28,316 nucleotides of DNA from UBA1081 sp964613045 (GTDB lineage: Bacteria > Bacillota > Clostridia > Oscillospirales > Acutalibacteraceae): the NCBI GenBank assembly GCA_964613045.1, contig CAZTFS010000014.1:1-28316 (forward strand), read 5' to 3'. Made by a program: the position numbers and the translations under genes. Every line of letters starts with the position of its first letter. Position 1 is the first letter of the stretch. This document shows, piece by piece, positions 8,032 to 16,055 of this stretch. Below the pieces are notes generated by a model. The model saw nothing but the letters and a program-made list of their open reading frames with translations, had not been told where the DNA came from and made no database searches.

Positions 8032-8877
8032 ATGAATAATGAAAATATCATGATAATCGGCGGAGACTGCCGTTTCTCATACATGAAGACAACACTTGAA
8101 AACAAAGGATATACCGTCAAACGTATCTATCCGGGAGAGTACAGAGCTGATGATTTTACATCCTGTTCACTTTTTATTCTGCCTGTGCCTGTCAGCAGGG
8201 ATAACATCAACATTAACACTCCCCTTGCCGGTGAAAATTTCTATTTCGGCGACTTTATAAGACTTCTGCCCGAAAACTGTATCGTTGCCGGCGGAATGTG
8301 GCGTGAAGAATGGTCAGAAAAACTGAAGGAACGCAATATAAAAGTATTTGACTATTACAAGCAGGACGAACTTGCCGTAAAAAATGCAGTTCCCACTGCC
8401 GAGGGCGTTATCGGCATTCTGATAAACTCTCTGCCTGTGACGATCGACGGATTGCAATGTGCTGTAACAGGATACGGAAGATGTGCAAAAGAGCTGAGCA
8501 GAAAACTGAAATGTTTAGGTGCTGATGTGACGGTCACTGCCCGAAGCGATAAAAATCTTGAAGAAGCAAAAAAAGACGGTATGAACACATGCAGACTCAG
8601 TTCATTCCATGATATTTGCAATGAGATGGGGGCTGTTATCAACACCGTACCTGCAAGGATCATTGACGAAAAGATAATCTCAAATCTCAACAGCAACTGC
8701 CTTATAATTGAGATCGCATCAGCACCCTTCGGAACGGATTTCGACTGTGCATCAAGATACGGTATCACTGTTATCAAAGCAGGATCACTGCCGGGAAGAA
8801 CCGCACCCGAAACAGCAGGCAACATTATATGCGACACCATACTAAGGTTATCAAGAGGTGAAGACCATGGCAATTAA
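8032..8877 (+). CDS. dpaA: Dipicolinate synthase subunit A
   Basis: This 281-residue protein matches the SpoVFA/DpaA family (about 290-300 residues), the dehydrogenase-like subunit that makes dipicolinic acid from a lysine-pathway intermediate in the mother cell during sporulation. The N-terminal half (MIIGGDCRFSYM, then IVAGGMW at ~84-90) is followed by a Rossmann nucleotide-binding region at ~143-171 with TGYGRCAKELSRKLKCLGA. A perfect AGGAGG lies 7 bases before the ATG. It overlaps dpaB by 11 bp. In Bacillus the pair is followed by asd and dapG; here it stands alone between recJ and leuS. The presence of the pair argues that the organism forms endospores. Confidence 0.92.
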   Translation: MNNENIMIIGGDCRFSYMKTTLENKGYTVKRIYPGEYRADDFTSCSLFILPVPVSRDNININTPLAGENFYFGDFIRLLPENCIVAGGMWREEWSEKLKERNIKVFDYYKQDELAVKNAVPTAEGVIGILINSLPVTIDGLQCAVTGYGRCAKELSRKLKCLGADVTVTARSDKNLEEAKKDGMNTCRLSSFHDICNEMGAVINTVPARIIDEKIISNLNSNCLIIEIASAPFGTDFDCASRYGITVIKAGSLPGRTAPETAGNIICDTILRLSRGEDHGN

Positions 8878-9436
8878 GTTGGGTTTTGCCCTGTGCGGTT
8901 CGTTCTGCACATTTTCAACGGCAATACCCCGTATAGAAGAACTGAAAAATGCAGGAATTGAGATAGTTCCCATTATGTCATACAATGCTTACAACACTGA
9001 TACACGTTTCGGAACGGCAAAAGAACACATAGACAGGATAGAAAATATCTGTGACAAAAAAATAATTCATACATTGACCGATGCAGAGCCGATAGGTCCG
9101 AAAAAAATGATAGACGCACTTCTTATTGAGCCCTGTACGGGAAATACAATCGCAAAGCTTGCCGCAGGTATCGCCGACACTCCCGTAACGCTTGCGGCTA
9201 AGTCAAATTTGAGAAACGGCAACCCTGTGATAATTGCAATTTCAACAAACGATGCACTGGGCAATGCCGCAAAGAACATAGGTACACTTATGAATGCAAA
9301 GAACATATATTTTGTCCCGTTCAGACAAGATGATTGCGTAAACAAACCTACATCCATCGTTGCCGATTTTTCAAAAACAAAAGACACGTTTTTCAATGCC
9401 ATCGTAGGGAAACAGATTCAGCCGATGCTTCTTTAA
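8867..9436 (+). CDS. dpaB: Dipicolinate synthase subunit B (flavoprotein)
   Basis: This 189-residue protein is the flavoprotein-type subunit (SpoVFB/DpaB) that works with DpaA. It shows the N-terminal LGFALCGSFCTF motif (5-16) of this flavoprotein-like group and EPCTGNTIAKLA (88-99) in the phosphate-binding region, followed by TLAAKSNLRNGNPVIIAIS. I chose ATG 8867 over the GTG three codons upstream (8858): GAGGTG lies 6 bases before the ATG and contains the GTG itself. The coding region overlaps dpaA by 11 bp, implying coupled translation and a fixed subunit ratio. Its TAA stop (9434-9436) forms the start of a short repeated sequence in the following intergenic stretch. No clear dedicated terminator follows. 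Confidence 0.92.
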   Translation: MAIKLGFALCGSFCTFSTAIPRIEELKNAGIEIVPIMSYNAYNTDTRFGTAKEHIDRIENICDKKIIHTLTDAEPIGPKKMIDALLIEPCTGNTIAKLAAGIADTPVTLAAKSNLRNGNPVIIAISTNDALGNAAKNIGTLMNAKNIYFVPFRQDDCVNKPTSIVADFSKTKDTFFNAIVGKQIQPMLL

Positions 9437-9675
9437 TTCGCAATTTGTCATGTGTAATTCGCAATTAAATACCTAATTAAATACTTATCGAAATGTTGAT
9501 TGTGCATCGTGGGGGTGTCCATCGGGCGTCCGTGTGCAACAATCTTAAAATGACAGTAAAAATTTATAACCGGAGCTAAGAGAACGGCGATAAACCGACA
9601 TTATTTTCCCTTGGCAAATCGGACACGATGGCTGCCTCTACGATGTGACTTACAATTTTCCAATAATTATGCATT
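9434..9675. repeat. Degenerate repeat / imperfect inverted-repeat element
   Basis: The intergenic stretch between dpaB and leuS has no convincing ORF. It begins with two copies of TAATTCGCAATT (9434-9445 and 9455-9466). It then holds an imperfect inverted repeat. The reverse complement of 9505-9532 reads CGGAC..CGATGG..CCC..ACGATG and aligns with 9620-9645 (CGGACACGATGG, then CTCTACGATG), with similarity continuing weakly into the A+T-rich flanks. The arms are ~87 bases apart. This looks like a decayed small mobile or palindromic repeat, but no target-site duplication was identified and copy number elsewhere is unknown. Confidence 0.45.
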
Positions 9676-9707
9676 GCCCGACAGATTCTGATTTTCCGCT
9701 CAGATAC

Positions 9708-9746
9708 AAAAACGCACCCGAGATCCTGTAAACGGACTTCGGGTGC
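9708..9746 (-). terminator. Rho-independent terminator after leuS
   Basis: On the minus strand GCACCCGA (9746-9739) pairs with TCGGGTGC (9721-9714), with further TCC/GGA pairing inside. It is followed by GTTTTTG, the T-tract lying at 9712-9708. It sits 8 bp after the leuS stop and ends the long operon. On the plus strand the same hairpin is followed by an A+T-rich stretch with scattered T's, so it could also help stop dpaAB transcription. Confidence 0.8.
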
Positions 9747-9754
9747 ATAATTTA

Positions 9755-12160
9755 TTATTTTACAACAATGTTGACAAGCTTGCCCTTGACATAAAGCTCC
9801 TTAACAACAGTCTTGCCGTCAACAAGAGCTTTTACAGCTTCAACTTCCTTAGCTGCCGCAATTGCATCTTCGGAAGAAATATCTGTTGCCACATTGATTC
9901 TTGCCTTTATCTTGCCGTTTACCTGAACGGCGATCTCAACGGAAGCATCAACGCACTTTGCTTCGTCATACTCAGGCCATGACTGATCTGTAACAGTACC
10001 GCCGAAGCTCATTTTCTCCCACATTTCCTCTGTAACGTGAGGTGCGAAGGGATTAAGAAGAAGAATGAGCGTCTTGAGCTCTGCGTGATTGACCGAGCCT
10101 TTTGCATATATCTGATTGAGAAGTGTCATAAGTGCGGCAATCGCAGTATTGAACTTCATCTGCTCGATGTCTTCAGAAACCTTTTTTACGGTCTTATGCA
10201 TTGAAGATGAAAGCTCTGCGGAATACTCGTCACCGTCAGTAACGATCTCAAGCAGATTCCATATTCTGTCAATAAATCGCTTACAGCCCTTAACACTGTC
10301 TTCGCTCCAGGGAGCTGCCTGCTCATAGTCACCCATAAACAGAACGTAGGTACGAAGAACATCGGCACCCATTGATTCAACGACCTCATTGGGGTCAATG
10401 ACATTACCTCTTGATTTACTCATCTTAACACCGTCAGGTCCTAAGATAAGTCCCTGTGCTGTTCTTTTTGCATAAGGCTCTGCATAAGGAACTTCGCCCA
10501 GATCATAGAGGAATTTATACCAGAATCTTGAGTAGATAAGATGTCTTGTAACATGCTCCATGCCGCCGTTGTACCAGTCAACAGGCATCCAGTATTTAAG
10601 CTTTTCGCTGTCTGCAAATGCATTTTCGTTCTTGGGATCAATGTATCTCAGGAAGTACCATGAAGAGCCTGCCCACTGAGGCATTGTATCTGTCTCACGC
10701 TTTGCATCGCCGCCGCACTTGGGACACTTGCAGTTAACATAAGAATCGATTTTTGCAAGGGGGCTTTCGCCGTCTGAGCCGGGTTCAAAGTTCTCAACAT
10801 CGGGAAGTCTTAACGGAAGCTCTTCGTAAGGAACAGCCACCATACCGCACTTGGGACAGTGAACGATGGGGATAGGCTCGCCCCAGTATCTCTGACGGTT
10901 GAACGCCCAGTCCTTCATTTTGTACTGAACGCCGCCTTCACCGATGCCCTTTTCCTGCAGAACATCAATCATCTTTGCGATCGAGTCTTTCTTATTTGTA
11001 AAGCCGTTAAGGAAATCGGAGTTGACCATTTCACCGTCGCCTGTGTAAGCTTCAACGGAAATGTCGCCGCCCTTGATGACCTCAATTATATCAATACCGA
11101 ACTTCTTTGCAAAGTCATAGTCTCTTCCGTCATGAGCAGGAACAGCCATGATAGCACCTGTACCGTAGCCCATCATTACATAGTCGGATATGTAAACAGG
11201 GATCTCCTTACCGTTAACGGGGTTTATTGCTGTAAGCCCGTCAATGCATACGCCTGTCTTATCCTTGACAAGCTGAGTTCTTTCAAACTCTGTCTTCTTA
11301 CTGCACTCTTCACGGTATGCCTTGATTGCATCCATATTGCCTATCTTGTCAGCATACTTATCAATAACGGGATGCTCGGGAGCGATAACCATGAATGTTA
11401 CGCCGAAAAGAGTATCGGGACGTGTTGTGTAAATTTTGAGCTGTTCGTCAATATCCTTAATTGAGAAATTAACGAATGCACCTCTTGATTTACCGATCCA
11501 GTTGACCTGCTGAAGCTTGATATTGGGAAGATAATCAACATCATCAAGCCCCTGAAGAAGCTTATCTGCATACTCTGTGATACGAAGATACCAGACATCC
11601 TTTGACTTCTGGACAACATCGCTGTGGCAGATGTCACACTTACCGCCCTGTGAGTCCTCATTTGAAAGGACAACCTTACATGAGGGACAGTAATTAACAA
11701 GAGTCTTGTCACGGAATGCAAGACCTTTCTCAAACATTTTAAGGAATATCCACTGAGTCCACTTATAGTAGCCCTCTTCGGTGGTGTCGATAACCTTTGT
11801 CCAGTCGAAGGAGAAGCCGACTTTCTTAAGCTGATCTGTGAATCTTGCTATATTTGTATCAGTAACTTTTCTGGGGTGAATGCCTGTCTTGATAGCGTAG
11901 TTCTCTGTAGGAAGACCGTAAGCATCAAAACCGATGGGAAACAGAACATTGTAGCCCTGAAGTCTTCTCTTACGTGAAACGACCTCCAGACCGCTGTAAG
12001 CCTTGATATGACCTACATGCATACCTGCTCCGCTGGGATACGGAAACTCTACAAGGCAGTAATACTTGGGCTTGGAATAATCATCGGTTGCATGAAATAC
12101 CCCCGAATCCTCCCATTTCTGCTGCCATTTTTTTTCAACAGACATAAAATCGTAATTCAT
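9755..12160 (-). CDS. leuS: Leucyl-tRNA synthetase
   Basis: This 801-residue class I synthetase charges tRNA-Leu in the cytoplasm. It has the HIGH-type motif HVGH at 48-51 within FPYPSGAGMHVGH, and KMSKS at 579-583. The inserted CP1 editing domain (~225-415) has TTRPDTLFG (245-253) and the editing motif GTGAIMAVPAHDGRD with its conserved Asp at 344. Cysteine pairs at C158/C161 with C175/C178, and C435/C438 with C479/C482, could bind zinc. Length and layout fit the bacterial LeuRS family. ATG 12160 has AGGAG 9 bases ahead and lies 13 bp after rsfS, so leuS is the last gene of the long operon with no room for a T-box leader. Confidence 0.97.
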   Translation of the reverse strand: MNYDFMSVEKKWQQKWEDSGVFHATDDYSKPKYYCLVEFPYPSGAGMHVGHIKAYSGLEVVSRKRRLQGYNVLFPIGFDAYGLPTENYAIKTGIHPRKVTDTNIARFTDQLKKVGFSFDWTKVIDTTEEGYYKWTQWIFLKMFEKGLAFRDKTLVNYCPSCKVVLSNEDSQGGKCDICHSDVVQKSKDVWYLRITEYADKLLQGLDDVDYLPNIKLQQVNWIGKSRGAFVNFSIKDIDEQLKIYTTRPDTLFGVTFMVIAPEHPVIDKYADKIGNMDAIKAYREECSKKTEFERTQLVKDKTGVCIDGLTAINPVNGKEIPVYISDYVMMGYGTGAIMAVPAHDGRDYDFAKKFGIDIIEVIKGGDISVEAYTGDGEMVNSDFLNGFTNKKDSIAKMIDVLQEKGIGEGGVQYKMKDWAFNRQRYWGEPIPIVHCPKCGMVAVPYEELPLRLPDVENFEPGSDGESPLAKIDSYVNCKCPKCGGDAKRETDTMPQWAGSSWYFLRYIDPKNENAFADSEKLKYWMPVDWYNGGMEHVTRHLIYSRFWYKFLYDLGEVPYAEPYAKRTAQGLILGPDGVKMSKSRGNVIDPNEVVESMGADVLRTYVLFMGDYEQAAPWSEDSVKGCKRFIDRIWNLLEIVTDGDEYSAELSSSMHKTVKKVSEDIEQMKFNTAIAALMTLLNQIYAKGSVNHAELKTLILLLNPFAPHVTEEMWEKMSFGGTVTDQSWPEYDEAKCVDASVEIAVQVNGKIKARINVATDISSEDAIAAAKEVEAVKALVDGKTVVKELYVKGKLVNIVVK

Positions 12161-12173
12161 TTATATTATCTCC

Positions 12174-12527
12174 TTATTGAGTAATTATATCGTCGATATC
12201 CTCAAATCCGCCGTCTTTCCACAGTCTCTCAAGACCGTAGTAATCTCTGTCCTGCGGTGTAAACACATGAACAACGATGTCGCCGTAATCAAGCAGTATC
12301 CAGCCTGTTGATCTGCCCTCGATGTTACGGGGAGTAACACCCAGCTGCTCGGCAGCATACTCTGCTTCTTCAGCCAACGCACGCACATGTGTGTTTGAGG
12401 TACCGTTTGCTATTATAAAATAATCTGCAAGCACTGTCAATTCCGAAATGCGAATTAATTTTATATCTTCGGCTTTTTTTTCGTCAAGTGCTTTTACGAT
12501 CGCTCTTGCAAGCTCTTTTGTTTTCAT
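12174..12527 (-). CDS. rsfS: Ribosome silencing factor RsfS
   Basis: This 117-residue protein is the normal size for RsfS/RsfA (formerly Iojap), which binds ribosomal protein uL14 on the 50S subunit and blocks subunit joining when nutrients are scarce. The family signatures are visible: ADYFIIANGTSNTHV (34-48), and WILLDYGDIVVHVF (76-89) followed by RDYYGLERLW (94-103). Start and yqeK stop share one base (TAATG), and the GAAAGGAAAG ribosome site lies in the end of yqeK. It belongs to the conserved yhbY-nadD-yqeK-rsfS block. Confidence 0.96.
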   Translation of the reverse strand: MKTKELARAIVKALDEKKAEDIKLIRISELTVLADYFIIANGTSNTHVRALAEEAEYAAEQLGVTPRNIEGRSTGWILLDYGDIVVHVFTPQDRDYYGLERLWKDGGFEDIDDIITQ

Positions 12528-13117
12528 TATATCTTTCCTTTCTCGGAGTAATTCATAATTATATCGTTGTATGCGTCAACAGTGTCGGGATGAACGGCTT
12601 TTGAGCCCTCTACAAGCTCCGTGATCGTAAAGCTCAGTCCCTCAAGCATTGCACATTCAAGGCTTATCTCAGCCTTTTCACGCATGGATTCTACTCCCTC
12701 ATAGGTTCTGTCCGAAGAAATAAAATCGGCAATAAAAAGAATTTTTTCATCAAGGGACATGTTTTCTCTTCCCGTTGTATGATATCTTACAGCTGTCAGC
12801 ACATCTGCATCCTCAATACCGAGCTCATGCTCAATATAAGCCGAGCCCACCATCGCATGCCACAGCTTTTTAGTATTTTTTTCGAGTTCGGTCATTTTTA
12901 TACCGTACCTTTCGGCATACATAAAAGTCTCTTCCCTGTCAGCTTCCTTGAGAACATCATGAAGAAGACCTGCCAGGTATGCTTTTTCGCTGTCGCCGCC
13001 GTATTTTAAAGCAAGATACTTTGCTGACTTAGCCACCTCAAGGGAATGATGAAGTCGGTAGGGTGAAAGATGTTCACCCAATACGGATACATATTTTTCG
13101 TAAAGTTTACTGTCCAT
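12527..13117 (-). CDS. yqeK: HD-domain Ap4A hydrolase YqeK
   Basis: This 196-residue HD-superfamily phosphohydrolase shows the expected metal ligands: H in RLHHSLEVAKSA (~21-32), the HD pair in LAGLLHDVLKEAD (~45-57), and further His residues in WHAMVGSAYIEHELG and YHTTGR. Family members split diadenosine tetraphosphate symmetrically, and the constant neighbourhood with nadD suggests a nucleotide-housekeeping role. It overlaps the end of nadD by 11 bp and touches rsfS by one base. Length is typical (about 185-200). Confidence 0.93.
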   Translation of the reverse strand: MDSKLYEKYVSVLGEHLSPYRLHHSLEVAKSAKYLALKYGGDSEKAYLAGLLHDVLKEADREETFMYAERYGIKMTELEKNTKKLWHAMVGSAYIEHELGIEDADVLTAVRYHTTGRENMSLDEKILFIADFISSDRTYEGVESMREKAEISLECAMLEGLSFTITELVEGSKAVHPDTVDAYNDIIMNYSEKGKI

Positions 13118-13700
13118 ACAAACCGTTTTCCTTTATATACTCTATGATCTTTGAGTCAAGCAGCCCCTCACAGCCGATATTCCGACGAATATTATCCCTT
13201 ATCAGAGATGAGCTGACCTGAAAGGGCTTTATGTCAAAAATAAGAACATTTTCACCGAGATTTTCCGCTGCATATTCACACATTCTGCTTGTACATTCTT
13301 CATCCTCACGGGAAATCGCACAAACTGTACACATGTCTAAAATATCCTTATATCTGTACCATGTGTGAAATGACAAAAGCATGTCCGACCCCATAAAAAG
13401 GTAAAATTCGTCATTTTCGTACTCATTCTTCAAGAAAGTGAGAGTATCAAAAGTGAAGCTCCTGCCTCCCCTTTTTATCTCACAGTCAGAAACGGTAAAA
13501 ATATCGTCTGGAAAGAGTAATTTGCACATTTCAATACGGTGCATGGGGTCAATATTGCCGTTATTGTCCTTCTGAGGAGAGATATTCGACGGAATTATTA
13601 TCAGTTTATCAAGCTTCAGCTTTGAGGCAAGCTCTTTTGCAAGCATAAGATGACCGTTATGAGGCGGATTGAAGCTGCCGCCGTATACGCCTATCTTCAT
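13107..13700 (-). CDS. nadD: Nicotinate-nucleotide adenylyltransferase
   Basis: This 197-residue nucleotidyltransferase converts nicotinate mononucleotide and ATP to deamido-NAD in NAD synthesis. The phosphate-binding motif GGSFNPPHNGH is at 7-17, and the C-terminal ISSS/TxxR-type motif appears as VSSSLIRDNIRR. Length matches the family. The ATG overlaps the yhbY stop (ATGA). The ribosome site is weak (AAGAAACG), so translation probably depends on coupling to yhbY. Confidence 0.96.
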   Translation of the reverse strand: MKIGVYGGSFNPPHNGHLMLAKELASKLKLDKLIIIPSNISPQKDNNGNIDPMHRIEMCKLLFPDDIFTVSDCEIKRGGRSFTFDTLTFLKNEYENDEFYLFMGSDMLLSFHTWYRYKDILDMCTVCAISREDEECTSRMCEYAAENLGENVLIFDIKPFQVSSSLIRDNIRRNIGCEGLLDSKIIEYIKENGLYGQ

Positions 13701-14122
13701 TTTGCGTTTCTTGCAGCTTTTCTTTCGGCTGCGGCTTTACGCTGCTGTTCCATCTTCTTAGCCTTTTTCTTGGGTGCTGCAGGCTTTTCATAACCAAATC
13801 GGGTCATTTTCTTTGCCTTTGCTTTTGCCTTTTTCTTTTTTTCATCCTTGTGAAGCTCGGGATTAAATCGGTAAAGAACAATAACGCCGCCGATGACCTG
13901 AATAACATCGGCACCTGTTTTTTCGGCAACTTCATCTGCCGCTTCACGGGGAGTTATCGGAGATGTTTCAAGCAACACCTTGAATTTTATAAGCTCTCTT
14001 GTGTTGAGGGCTCCCTCAACCTGTTCAATAAAAGCATCGGAAATTCCGCCTTTGCCCAACTGAAACAAGGGGTCAAGGGAATTTGCCTTCGCACGCCATT
14101 CGGCTCTTTCTTTTCCTGTCAT
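13697..14122 (-). CDS. yhbY: YhbY/CRM-domain RNA-binding protein with basic C-terminal tail
   Basis: Residues 1-90 form a CRM (YhbY) domain, an RNA-binding fold that associates with pre-50S ribosomal particles. The GxxG loop GKGG is at 23-26 and the domain ends with VIGGVIVLYR. Typical bacterial YhbY is about 97 residues; this one has 141. The extra ~50 residues are very Lys/Ala-rich (KKKKAKAKAKK and AERKAARNAK) and should be disordered and nucleic-acid binding. The start was set at ATG 14122, with AAAGGA 6 bases before it, not at the TTG five codons upstream. It follows rdgB by 11 bp and overlaps nadD by 4 bp. Confidence 0.9.
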   Translation of the reverse strand: MTGKERAEWRAKANSLDPLFQLGKGGISDAFIEQVEGALNTRELIKFKVLLETSPITPREAADEVAEKTGADVIQVIGGVIVLYRFNPELHKDEKKKKAKAKAKKMTRFGYEKPAAPKKKAKKMEQQRKAAAERKAARNAK

Positions 14123-14133
14123 ATTATATCCTT

Positions 14134-14727
14134 TCAATCCAAATATTCGGGTAATTTTTCTGCAAGCAGTCTTAAGGAATTACCTCTGTGGCTGACTGCA
14201 TCTTTTTCACCGGCAGTAAACTGAGCAAAGCTCTTATCACCCACATAGAAAACCGGGTCAAATCCGAAGCCACCCTCTCCTGCCGGCTCAAAGCCAATCT
14301 TTCCTTCGCATTTACCTTCAACACAAAGCTCTCTGCCGTCGGGAAAGATACAACAGACGGAGCTTATAAACCTTGCAGTTCTTTTTTCTTCGGGGACGTC
14401 CTTCATTTCATCAAGAAGTACATTGATTTTATGTGAATAAGGTGTATCGTGACCGCCTGCATATCTTGCAGAGTATACACCGGGTCTGCCGTCAAGAGCA
14501 TCAATGCAAAGCCCTGAATCATCGGCAATACAAGGGAGTCCTGTTTCACGGCAACCGCTTTCTGCCTTTATTCTTGCATTTTCTGCAAAAGTTGTACCTG
14601 TTTCCTCTGCATCGGTGATTTCCGTACCGATATCGGAGGCAATGACAGCATCAATCCCCAGAGGCTTGAGTATACGGCTTAATTCGTCACGCTTTTTTAT
14701 ATTATGGGTCGCTATTAAAAATTTCAT
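14134..14727 (-). CDS. rdgB: Non-canonical purine NTP pyrophosphatase (RdgB/HAM1 family)
   Basis: This 197-residue enzyme hydrolyses dITP, ITP and XTP to monophosphates, keeping deaminated purines out of DNA and RNA. Family motifs: ATHNIKKRDEL (6-16), with Thr/Asn/Lys for the triphosphate; TTFAENA (45-51); ADDSGLCIDAL (68-78) with the catalytic Asp; GVYSARYAG (83-91); and the C-terminal SHRG. Length is typical. AAGGCG precedes the ATG by 7 bases, and it lies 24 bp after ftsY. Confidence 0.96.
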   Translation of the reverse strand: MKFLIATHNIKKRDELSRILKPLGIDAVIASDIGTEITDAEETGTTFAENARIKAESGCRETGLPCIADDSGLCIDALDGRPGVYSARYAGGHDTPYSHKINVLLDEMKDVPEEKRTARFISSVCCIFPDGRELCVEGKCEGKIGFEPAGEGGFGFDPVFYVGDKSFAQFTAGEKDAVSHRGNSLRLLAEKLPEYLD

Positions 14728-14751
14728 AAGATATCGCCTTTTCCCAGAATA

Positions 14752-16041
14752 TTAGATATAGAATTTATCGATCGAACCGTAGAGTGAATCAACGTCGGAG
14801 TCTTCTCCACTATCGGACGAAACGAAAGATGATGTGACTTCTTCGGCTTGAGCGGGATCTGATTCCGCCTGTCTCTGTTCACTTCCGACGCTGCCTGTCT
14901 GAACTGATCCGTTATCTCTCTGAATATATTCTCTCTCGGTATCACTTTCATGTTCGTCAGCCCCGTCTGATACGCCAGAGTGTCCATCGTCTTCGCTAAT
15001 GCCCATGACTTCTTCAAAAAATTCTTTGACTGCTTCTGCGGCTTCACTTGTGTCCGTGAGCCCGACTTTTTCAAGCGGCTGTTCATATACAGGTAACACC
15101 TCGTTTTCTTTTTCTTTATAGCTTTCGGGAAGCTCGTTGAAGAGGCTCTCCGCAAACATTCTCGGATTGAAGGGCTGAAGATCGTCAATACCTTCGCCAA
15201 CGCCGATAAACTTAACGGGGATCTTGAGTTCGTTCTTTATGGCAAGCACAACACCGCCTCTTGCAGTGCCGTCAAGTTTTGTAAGTACAATACCCGTAAT
15301 ATCGGCAACGTTCATAAATTCCCTTGCCTGGTTTACAGCGTTCTGACCTGTTGTGGCATCGAGCACGAGAAGGACTTCACGGTCCGAATAGGGCAATTCA
15401 CGGTCAATAACTCTGTATATCTTCTTAAGCTCCTCCATAAGATTCTTTTTATTATGGAGTCTGCCTGCAGTGTCACAGATAAGGATATCAGCCATTCTTG
15501 CCTTGCCTGCCTGAATTGTGTCAAAAATAACAGCGGCAGGGTCAGCACCCTCATGATGCTTGATGATTTCAACATCTGCTCTTTCAGCCCATATGTCAAG
15601 CTGATCGATAGCGGCGGCACGGAATGTATCGGCAGCACCCAGCAGGACCTTTTTGCCCTGAGCCTTATACATAGCAGCCATCTTGCCGATAGTCGTGGTC
15701 TTACCCACACCGTTTACACCGATAACAAGGATTACGGAGGGCTGTGTGATAAGTCCCATATCCTCACCGCCGTAAAGCTTTTCGGCAACGATCTCCTTTA
15801 TTTCATCCTTGACCTGTTTTGTGGATTTGAGCTTTTCCTTTTTGACTCTGTCACGAAGCTCTTCGGTAATTTCAACCGCTGTCTGAACACCGACATCGCT
15901 CATAACAAGAATTTCTTCCAGCTCTACAAAAAGGTCATCCTCAAATTCGTCAAAAGAATCGAGCATTTCATCAATAGCACCCGCCATTTTGTTACGGGTC
16001 TTTTTAAGTCCGAAGCTGAACTTCTTAAATAAACCTGCCAT
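14752..16041 (-). CDS. ftsY: Signal recognition particle receptor FtsY with acidic C-terminal tail
   Basis: This SRP receptor GTPase docks SRP-ribosome complexes at the membrane for co-translational insertion. The NG domain fills residues ~1-303, with GVNGVGKTTT (108-117, P-loop), DTFRAAAIDQL (138-148), DTAGRLH (190-196), TKLDGTARGG (254-263) and the closing GVGEGIDDLQPFNPRMF (280-296). The usual N-terminal acidic A domain is almost absent; only a short basic/amphipathic leader (MAGLFKKFSFGLKKTR) is left. Residues ~304-429 instead form an acidic, Ser/Glu/Asp-rich, probably disordered tail after the catalytic domain, which most FtsY proteins lack. AAAGGAG lies 9 bases before the ATG, and the gene follows smc by 14 bp. 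Confidence 0.94.
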   Translation of the reverse strand: MAGLFKKFSFGLKKTRNKMAGAIDEMLDSFDEFEDDLFVELEEILVMSDVGVQTAVEITEELRDRVKKEKLKSTKQVKDEIKEIVAEKLYGGEDMGLITQPSVILVIGVNGVGKTTTIGKMAAMYKAQGKKVLLGAADTFRAAAIDQLDIWAERADVEIIKHHEGADPAAVIFDTIQAGKARMADILICDTAGRLHNKKNLMEELKKIYRVIDRELPYSDREVLLVLDATTGQNAVNQAREFMNVADITGIVLTKLDGTARGGVVLAIKNELKIPVKFIGVGEGIDDLQPFNPRMFAESLFNELPESYKEKENEVLPVYEQPLEKVGLTDTSEAAEAVKEFFEEVMGISEDDGHSGVSDGADEHESDTEREYIQRDNGSVQTGSVGSEQRQAESDPAQAEEVTSSFVSSDSGEDSDVDSLYGSIDKFYI

Positions 16042-16055
16042 AGTTATTTTCTCCT

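Noticed and set aside
8355..8873. A 172-codon minus-strand frame opposite dpaA
   Set aside because: It is the shadow of a confidently identified gene, and its composition (Ser/Leu/Pro-rich) is typical of antisense translation.
14724..15200. A second minus-strand frame of 158 codons across the end of ftsY, considered as evidence of a frameshift creating the FtsY tail
   Set aside because: It has no recognisable protein pattern and reads as a shadow; the ftsY frame stays open without interruption and the tail has the acidic, disordered composition of a real extension.
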